This document shows, one piece after another, positions 56,501 through 64,000 of a stretch of 64,000 bases of DNA. The position numbers and the translations under genes were made by a program. The stretch comes from Cyrtodaria siliqua (lineage: Eukaryota; Mollusca; Bivalvia; Adapedonta; Hiatellidae), in assembly GCA_037043455.1 (NCBI GenBank), contig JAWPHD010001143.1, positions 1 through 64,000 on the forward strand. Direction: 5' to 3'. How positions within the stretch are numbered: position 1 is the first letter of the stretch; the number at the start of each line of letters is the position of its first letter. The notes under the pieces are model-generated. The model searched no databases, was not told where the DNA came from, and worked only from the letters and a program-made list of their open reading frames with translations.

Positions 56501-56775
56501 ACAAGGTATACTGTTTTGCGTTCAGTCCCAATGTTAACAAAAAATAGTTTGTTCCCAATGACGTCACTTCCGGTAATTCGCGCTAGAGTTTTTCCCCTTA
56601 ATTTTTTTTCTATATTTTAGCAATGCCTGTTCGCCTGTTCGATTTTTATCTTTAAAAACATATTTTTACTGAACATACATCAATGGCATAGTAATAATCG
56701 TATTTATAATGATATTTAATACTTAAAAACATATCAAAAGCGGATTTGTTGATTTAGGACCAAATTCTGCTTTAA

Positions 56776-57718
56776 CAAAATTTTGTTAACGATTTTACAA
56801 ATGAATCTTAACAGAATTTTGTTAAGGTGGAAGACTGCCTAGTAAAGATATTTGAATACATTCTTACAAACAAAATTTTGTTAACGATTTGTAGAAAAAA
56901 TAGTCTTAAAAAATTTTTGTTAACGATTTTAAAAATGAATCTGAACAGAATTTTGTTAAGGTGGAAGACTGCCTAGTAAAGATATTTGAATACATTCTTA
57001 CAAACAAAATTTTGTTAACGATTTGTAGAAAAGATAGTCTTAACAAAATTTTGTTAACGTTTCTAAAAATGAATCTTAACAGAATTTTTTTAAGGTGGAA
57101 GACTGCCTAGTATACATTCTTACAAACAAAATTTTGTAAACGATTTGTAGAAAAAATAATCTTAACAAAATTTTGTTAACGATTTTAAAAATGAATCTTA
57201 ACAGAATTTTGTTAAGGTGGAAGACTGCCTAGTAAAGATATTTGAATACGTTCTTACAAACAAAATTTTGTTAAAGATTTGTAGAAAAAAATGTCTTAAC
57301 AAAATTTTGTTAACGATTCTAAAAATGAATCTTAACAGAATTTTGTTAAGGTGGAAGACTGCCTAGTATACATTCTTACAAACAAAATTTTGTTAACGAT
57401 TTGTAGAAAAAATAGTGTTAACAAAATTTTGTTAACGATTTTAAAAATGAATCTTAACAGAATGTTGTTAAGGTGGAAGACTGCCTAGTAAAGATATTTG
57501 AATACATTCTTACAAACAAAATTTTGTTATCGATTTGTAGAAAAAATTGTCTTAACAAAATTTTGTTAACGATTCTAAAAATGAATCTTAACAGAATTTT
57601 GTTAAGGTGGAAGACTGCCTAGTATACATTCTTACAAACAAAATTTTGTTAACGATTTGTAGAAAAAATAGTCTTAACAGAATTTTGTTAACGATTTTAA
57701 AAATGAATCTTAAAAAAC
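56776..57718. repeat. 134-bp satellite, second array with 134/122 alternation
   Basis: Continuation of the satellite after the TTAA insertion. GGTGGAAGACTGCC at 56826, 56960, 57094, 57216, 57350, 57472 and 57606 gives spacings 134, 134, 122, 134, 122, 134. From 56960 on, long and short monomers alternate, forming a ~256-bp higher-order unit; the short form lacks AAAGATATTTGA. The array ends in unique sequence at about 57710. Confidence 0.95.
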
Positions 57719-57719
57719 G

Positions 57720-60180
57720 AAAAAGACAAGAACTTGACAGTATGGAAACAGTCAAATGCAAATGGAACGTGTTCACAGTGGTTAAATCTACGGGCCTAAA
57801 CTTGACGGCCTCATGAAACCAGACGTAGGGTACGCAGTCAGTTTTGACTGCAAATAGACTATATTCCCCTTGTGAATGCTAATGTTTGTTTCTACATAAT
57901 CGGATACCAGAAGACATATTGCTTGAATACGTGTGAATACATCACTTTAATGAACGTGCACTTGCTAATTCCGTTTAAATCTATTATTTGCATATTTCAA
58001 TTCGCTTACTATATACTGTATACTGTATATTAATGTATACGATTCCAATTACCATCCAAATGAAATAACAGACGATTAATCGTACCAGAATGGACGTTCA
58101 CCACTTTCCATGCATACAATGTACTTTGAAATACAAATACATCGAATGTTTTACAATTATAAACGTGTATTAAATATGTGTAGTTAATATATTGCCAGGA
58201 GTGATGGGCAAATTAGAATATATATTAAAAGTTAATAGCATTAGACTTTTTTGTTTTTTATTATTTATACTATGAATTCAAAATTAATTGTTATATATTA
58301 ACAGTTATATTTATTGTATAACTACGATGTGCACACAAATCGTACATGTAATTTTCAACAGTATAATTCTTGCGAAACCAATCGAATTTCGTAACTGCAA
58401 ATGAACACAATGAAAACGGCACGTTTTACAAAATATGTCGTAGTGTTAATTGTAGTGTTGTAGTATATAAACTCAAAGAAAGTATTTTAGTCACAGATGA
58501 ATTACACAGTTGTAGTATATCAACTCAAATAATATAATTTAGTTACATATGAGATGGACTACACAGTTTATCTTTATGTAGGAAAACCGTGTTTAATTAC
58601 ATCGAGGACAGTTCATTTGTGATACATGTGTAAAACGATAGACACATTCTAAAACGCAAACAAACCACCCTGATTTTCCTGTACCACGTCACAAATATAG
58701 ATTGGCATACTATACCAATATGAATAGTCCATAAGTATTGATTTATTATATAGATTAAAATATAAATATAAATGAAAACAAACTAATGTTGCTCATTGTT
58801 TTTCCTTTAAGCAAACAAACAAACAACACATTAATGGGCAGCTTAATCGATGGCATTCTAGTGTTTGTAGTTTCCATATCGTCCATATATTTACTAAATT
58901 ATCCTTGTCAACGACGTACGTACTTTTATATATATATATATATTATGTCACATGACGCCATTTATTAATAACGTTTAGCGGTCGCAAGAAACTATCGTAT
59001 ACTCGTCACGCACTCTTGTAGTTTTGCACGCATACACCTAAACTGATACAGAAGTTTGATCCATCCCTTATTCTAGGGTTAGTGGGTCAAAGGATGATCT
59101 CATATTTATTTAAGTTAATAGAGCTAGTACGGACCCTATTATGCCTCTTGTGTTCTTGTGGACTACACTAGATATGATTGCCAATAGATATGATTGCTAA
59201 AAAGTGCATAATAACCAATACTACAAACACCCAAACACATATTTTGATTTCGCAAATGATACAATATTTAAGCATAATAAGATTAGTGCAATACATACTC
59301 AAACATACTGGAAAGCAAGAAGGGAATATTCTATAACAAACACGAACAAAAGTTAATTACATTCAGTTTATGTTAAGTTAATTCTTCGTATTTTTCGTCT
59401 TTGTATAGCGGAAATCATTGATTAGCGCACTGATATTACAGCTCGAAAAGTGCTAAGGTACATGTAAGATGTCCGCTAAGGAAACTGTTCTTACAGTATA
59501 GTTTTCGCGTGATCCATTACATATCATATTGATATTCAAGAACTAGAAAATTGGCCAATGAGAAAGCGTATATATATAAATTAATATAATAAACACAATT
59601 ATAAAGTACCAGCGGTAAACAAATACTATGAGAAATCAGTTGTTAAACAAACATTACTCGCTTTCAATGAATATACGATCGTTTGTCTATTTAACACAAT
59701 ATATCCATATTATACAATTATGGACTTTTGATGAGGTCGATAGTGGTTCTATATGTTCAACATTTTCTTTCGGGATTAATGACGTCATTTTAATTGACAT
59801 CACAAGGTGTTCGCGGGAAATAACATCTAAGAATAGTAACAAAGGTCAATATCACTTTTTACGGACCTGAAACCGAGAGATATCATAATATGTCGGTGGT
59901 CATGTGATGGCAATTGAACCAATTGTAGGACTGTAATTATTTCGTCACTTATATAATATAAAAATAATGTTTGCTTAATATATTATATAACGTGTGTTTT
60001 TTCTATAAATCTGTTAGCGATATTATTAACCCATGACGGTTATAATTAGACGGGACCCTATGTTTCGAGTATTATATGGAAGATATGCAGTATCAGAAGT
60101 CATGCCATGAAGTGATTGTCCGGCAAACAACACTTGACCATTCACTCATTGTCAGTATTAAAACGTGTAAGCAATGTTTA
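57720..60180. other. AT-rich region, no supported gene
   Basis: Short frames only (for example 59628-59870). Two AGTTGTAGTATAT-containing segments near 58448 and 58510 are an old local duplication. No exon, tRNA-like or TIR signal was found. Confidence 0.45.
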
Positions 60181-60187
60181 CATGCCG

Positions 60188-60300
60188 AACTTGCAGTGTA
60201 TTATCGTGCATTGTTTCGAGGTCATATGTTTGTGAAATAACTCATGAAGGCCCAGCCCGAGAAACAATGCACAGTTTCACCATAACGCACTGCAAGTTGA
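60188..60300. repeat. ~110-bp imperfect fold-back
   Basis: 'AACTTGCAGTGTATTATCGT' plus 'GCATTGTTTCGAGG' on the left are mirrored by CCCGAGAAACAATGCAC and GCACTGCAAGTT on the right. The loop is longer than in the other hairpins and has no GGC/GCC mini stem. Confidence 0.7.
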
Positions 60301-60304
60301 ATAT

Positions 60305-61485
60305 TATAATTCATTCGATCAAAATGGTTCTATTCTAATATGATTCGTACATTTAAACGGAAAAACATAATTTAAGCCAGCTGTGACTATTTTATGCGCG
60401 ACACGATTGTACGCGGAAGATAATTTGAGCCATTGTCTACACACAAATACCAATATAAAACATCGAAACAATTAAATAAACTAATATAGTGATTATACAT
60501 GTATTAAAGTTTTATTTGCCTGTTTTGATGTGTTTTCAATGTATAATGGTATTTTTATATAAACATCCTCCGCGTATAATATATGTAGTTTAGCAGTGTG
60601 TACTGGCTTGACATTCGGAAGTATTCGCTCTATTGCCGATTTAAACCGATTTTATCATTCGGATTGTTTTCAATGGCGGTAGCCGATACGATAAGTTGAA
60701 GGAATGAATTTTTGGGAGACACATATACATGTTACTATGAATAAATATACCGGAATTATTCAGAGAATATTCTAATGAAATGTGCCTTTGATGGTTCATT
60801 TGATCGTTTCGTGTATTCTAGACTGTGCATAATTCATCTCTCATTGCTAGTTGTGTTATTTTAACAAGTATTATGTCAATTCAGAGGCCTTATATTGCAC
60901 CTTATTAGTTGTTCATGTATTAAACTGAAAAATACGTAATCGATGCTGAAACGCACTGACTGATAATGCGCTGGACAATCACACTTTTAGCACATTTGCA
61001 AAAATACAGGTAAACAGCGCAATTCAGAATATATGTTCGTTCCACTAGTAGTATACGCTTGTGGAAACTATATGATTGATTTGTATACTTGTCTTTATGG
61101 TGTCTTTATTATCTAATATTTGAATGCCAATTGTTGTAACGTATATATATTTTGGTAATATATTAGAAACATGAACTATAACTGCGCGATTTCTGAATTA
61201 TTGAGATAACAGCAGGATTGTGTACTCACTTGGATACAAATAGAAAGAGGGACAACGATATATATATACTCGCCGTCATAAGAAAATATCCACTTCTAAA
61301 TAATGATATAAAAATACCATGAGAACCAATAATCACACTTTTTTGTATTATTATATTAGATACAACATTTACAAACATGTTTTAATATGAAATATGAACA
61401 TTCAATAAAGAATAAAATGTTTAAATCGATTCTAAAGCGCAACAGGCGGAAATCAAAAGTCACATGTATTGCCAATATGACTACA
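60305..61485. other. AT-rich region, no supported gene
   Basis: No open frame with coding character, no repeats of note beyond short TA runs near 61145 and 61258. Confidence 0.45.
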
Positions 61486-61489
61486 TTTT

Positions 61490-61740
61490 TATCCCCACCT
61501 TTTTGGAAGAAAAAGTGGGGATCATGTATTCCTGCCCGTGTGTACGTCCGTCCGTGTGTAATATCGCTTAACTCCTCTCATAACGTTCGACGTAGACATT
61601 TGAAAATTTGGAGATTTATAGATCTAGTATCACAGATGTGCATGAGCAACATTATTTTTGACTCCGCCCCATGGGGCCCGCCCCAGGTGTCAAAAGGTCA
61701 AATACACTAAATATTCAAATACACTATTATTTTTTTATTT
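61490..61740 (+). repeat. Mollusc-type repeat with ATCCCCAC hairpin head
   Basis: A hairpin head (ATCCCCACCTTTTT... paired with AAAAAGTGGGGAT, 61491-61521) is followed by 'GTGTACGTCCGTCCGTGTGT', 'ATATCGCTTAACTCCTCTC', a GACTCCGCCCCATGGGGC block and 'CACTATTATTTTTTT'. Related units resume at 63530, on the far side of the LINE fragment. Confidence 0.65.
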
Positions 61741-62770
61741 TTTTTTTTAATTTTCAACCACCAATTTCGTGATCAATTTATTCTCCCCGTCATTGGTGCA
61801 TGGGGGTCGGGGAGGGCCATCCCCCGATGCACCTTACAATATTGTATGCATTTATTTATAAACAATACAAAACAGTAACAGAAGTGTTAAATTTGCATAA
61901 GAGAGTTGTTAACTGGGGAATTTTCTCTTTCTACCAATTAATCAGGTCATGGGTATATACTATTTGTTTTTCAATAATTTTAGTTGGTTGCGACAGCGTT
62001 GTAATCATATTAATGTTAAAAACATAGTTTACAGAGCTGCTATAAGGGCGGTAACTCGTATGATCTTGTCTTTTTTGTTACAAAGAGTTATAGCCTGTAA
62101 TTTCAAAGAAATAGAGTATGTCTCTATGTTTTTTTCTAAACGTTAAGAGTATGTGGTATGATATTTTTAAACTGAGGGTGTGTGCAAGAAGACTATGAAT
62201 CTCATCTTTAGTATCTAAAACTCTGTAAATTATAAGGTTTTAGCTTCGCATACTCAGCTTATATAAAGCTCTGTAAATAATTAACTTGTACTCCACCCAT
62301 GACACTCATGACCAAGTAATGGATAGAAAGTTTTTTCTCTAAGTATATGAGTTATGTTGTATGATTCGATGCATATTGACATGACATGTGTACTTGTTTT
62401 TACTTATACAAGAAAAATGTATATGCTATTTGCTATCATGATGTAGATTATTAAGGGGTAATGACAGGTATCTAGTTATCATTTAAACAACATAATAAAG
62501 TAAATATATTATTAAAAGCAGTAGAAGAATGAATTGTTTTGTAATGTTTAGTGTTTGTCATACCCCTTTATTACACAAACATTCATTCAATATATTTTGG
62601 AAAAAGAAATATAGTGAAGATTTTTGATAGAACAAAATGGCATGGTAATTATACTCAAGTAAAAGAAATATGTATATAATGGAAAAACATACTGGAAAAA
62701 AGATAATGTAGAAAATGGAAGGGCAAAAGGTAAATGCTATATATTGCAGCAAGTGTCTATATTCACAATA

Positions 62771-63525
62771 TTATGGTTCAGCAAAGATGTTCTCATATCG
62801 TTCCCATATTTTATGAAAATATGTATCTTTTGAGTTTTTATAAGCAATGTATTTATCAGTTTTATAAACTGTTTTTAAATAATAAATAAAATTTGTAAAT
62901 GATGGTGCAGAATTATTTTGTTTTTGAAAGAATATATGATATTTTCCTAATACTAAAATCTTGTTCATTATAATATCTAATTTGTCATTCCCTAATAAAA
63001 TATCGGAGTCTGACCAGTTGGTTACAGTCTCAGTATATTTGCTATTAATGAAAGTAGACAAGTTTGACCAAAACAATTTTGAAACTTCGCAGTCATAAAA
63101 TAGATGTTTAATTGTTTCCACCGTTTTATTACAAAAAGTATACATATCTGAATCAGCAATGTTCATTTTTTTTATAATTAAATAATTGGTACCCAGAATC
63201 CTATGGTTGATCCTGTATTGAAACCATTGGTGTCTTACATCTTGATTTATTTTAAATGTTAAAGCAAATATTTTGTACCAATTCAGGTGTCTACTATTAA
63301 GTTCTTCGTTCCACTTTGCTACCGCCGATGGGATTATATTTTTTATTATCATTGCATCATAGATTGATCTGCTTCCTTTAATGTTTTTTAAAATAGTCGA
63401 TAGATAATGGAATTATAGGGTTTTTACCCTTGCTTATAGACTGTGGGAATTTATGTGAGTGTAGTAACCTTTTAACTGATGCTATAACAGCTTTATATTC
63501 TAAAAAATTGGATTTTATTCCATAA
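62771..63525 (-). mobile_element. Non-LTR retrotransposon ORF2 C-terminal fragment
   Basis: The minus frame 63352-62771 (193 codons) reads 'PSAVAKWNEELN', 'WFQYRINHRILGTNYLIIKK' and the C-x2-C-like 'MYTFCNKTVETIKHLFYDC' before 'LFWSNLS'. This is the conserved region after the reverse transcriptase domain (zf-RVT-like) in LINEs. Upstream, 'LEYKAVIASVKRLLHSH' continues in another frame to about 63525, so there is a frameshift near 63380 and the copy is 5'-truncated. The first cysteine of the finger is replaced (MYTFC), another sign of decay. Confidence 0.75.
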
Positions 63526-63528
63526 AAA

Positions 63529-63980
63529 TACACTATTATTTTTTGTTATTTTTACATACAACTTGATATTTAGACCCATCTATATAAGATACACAACATA
63601 TCAAACGTTTTTGTTTTATTTCAACCTCCGATGCGCGACCGTGGGATGGGGCGGATGTCATCGTGGGGGGTCAATTTATTTTTTATTATTATCTTAAATT
63701 CAACCAAACTTTGTGTATGACTTTCACACATCACGAAGGCATGCAAGATAAACATTATTTTTGGCTCCACCCCAAGGAGCTCGCCCCAGGAGTAAAAAGG
63801 TCAAAAACATTAAAAATGCAACTACACTATTATTGTTCAATACTTTTACATACAGCTTGGTATATATACCCATTTATATAAGATACACAATATATCAAAC
63901 GGGTTTTTTATTTCAACCTCCGATGTGCGACCGGGTGTCATCGGGTGTCAATTCTTTTTATCAACATCTTTTTTGAAGAC
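63529..63980 (+). repeat. ~295-bp tandem repeat, right part
   Basis: 'TACACTATTATT', 'ATATAAGATACACAA', 'ATATCAAACG', 'TTTCAACCTCCGATG' and 'GCGACCG' recur about 295 bp apart (63529 and 63824), together with a GGCTCCACCCCAAGGAGCTC block like that at 61660. It is the continuation of the 61490 repeat. Confidence 0.7.
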
Positions 63981-64000
63981 GTGGATTTAGAAACTGGGAT

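Larger units (their letters stand above)
54410..56775. mobile_element. 2.36-kb DNA transposon with TTAA target duplication
   Basis: The satellite word ATTGTC-TTAA-CAAAATTTT is interrupted exactly at TTAA: ATTGTC-TTAA-AGGTGAAATA on the left and AATTCTGCT-TTAA-CAAAATTTT on the right. Termini are weakly inverted (AGGTGAAAT and the complement AGCAGAATT). Subterminal GTGACGTCATTGG motifs are inverted at 54579 and 56557. TTAA targeting is typical of piggyBac and Kolobok families. The THAP relic inside fits a Kolobok-like element better; this is inference. No transposase catalytic core remains. Confidence 0.8.

Overview
The window is eukaryotic, AT-rich, intron-bearing and dominated by repeats. The tRNA-derived SINEs with (CAAA)n tails, the (CCGT)n-headed repeats containing AAGGTCAAGGTCAC-type units, the THAP and C2H2 relics, and a degenerate extracellular WAIG-repeat pseudogene together suggest a bivalve mollusc. 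This is inference from repeat style; the species cannot be named from the sequence. No bacterial operon, CRISPR array, rRNA or convincing functional tRNA gene was seen.

Layout. 1-4500: SINE end, a degenerate ~300-bp tandem repeat, a poly-G tract and a TIR-bearing MITE candidate. 4500-15400: mostly unannotated AT-rich DNA with fold-back hairpins (5639, 9827, 12614), two SINE-like families, a (CCGT)n repeat, one half of a ~740-bp repeat pair, and a possible minus-strand terminal exon (13314-13505) beside a MITE. 15480-17884: a broken gene for an extracellular repeat protein, with a 467-bp inverted-repeat MITE in one exon and two frame changes in another. 20250-29390: a ~6.8-kb structure bounded by ~470-bp inverted repeats (22355-22822 and 28703-29170), flanked on both sides by the same CATCTTACCATCG minisatellite. 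Inside are a small plus-strand spliced gene and a frameshifted minus-strand C2H2 gene. 29390-34560: decayed elements (LINE reverse transcriptase fragment, 440-bp direct repeats, a 174-bp palindrome, a 2.5-kb inverted-repeat structure containing an orphan exon). 36063-47110: the best genic region, a divergent pair. The minus gene has two phase-matched 5' exons; the plus gene has eight exons in phase, giving about 248 residues with a central coiled coil. 51058-57718: a 22-bp palindromic minisatellite, then a 134-bp satellite split by a 2.36-kb insertion with TTAA on both sides, carrying THAP and FEPE-motif relics. 57720-64000: plain AT-rich DNA, one fold-back, and a LINE fragment inside a tandem repeat.

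The only gene that looks intact and complete is the plus-strand coiled-coil gene. The exon models rest on splice consensus and phase matching read by eye, without transcript or homology evidence. Most of the window records transposition and repeat amplification: TA-, TTAA- and TIR-type insertions, satellites built from perfect palindromes, and several fold-back hairpins that share a common apex although their arms differ.
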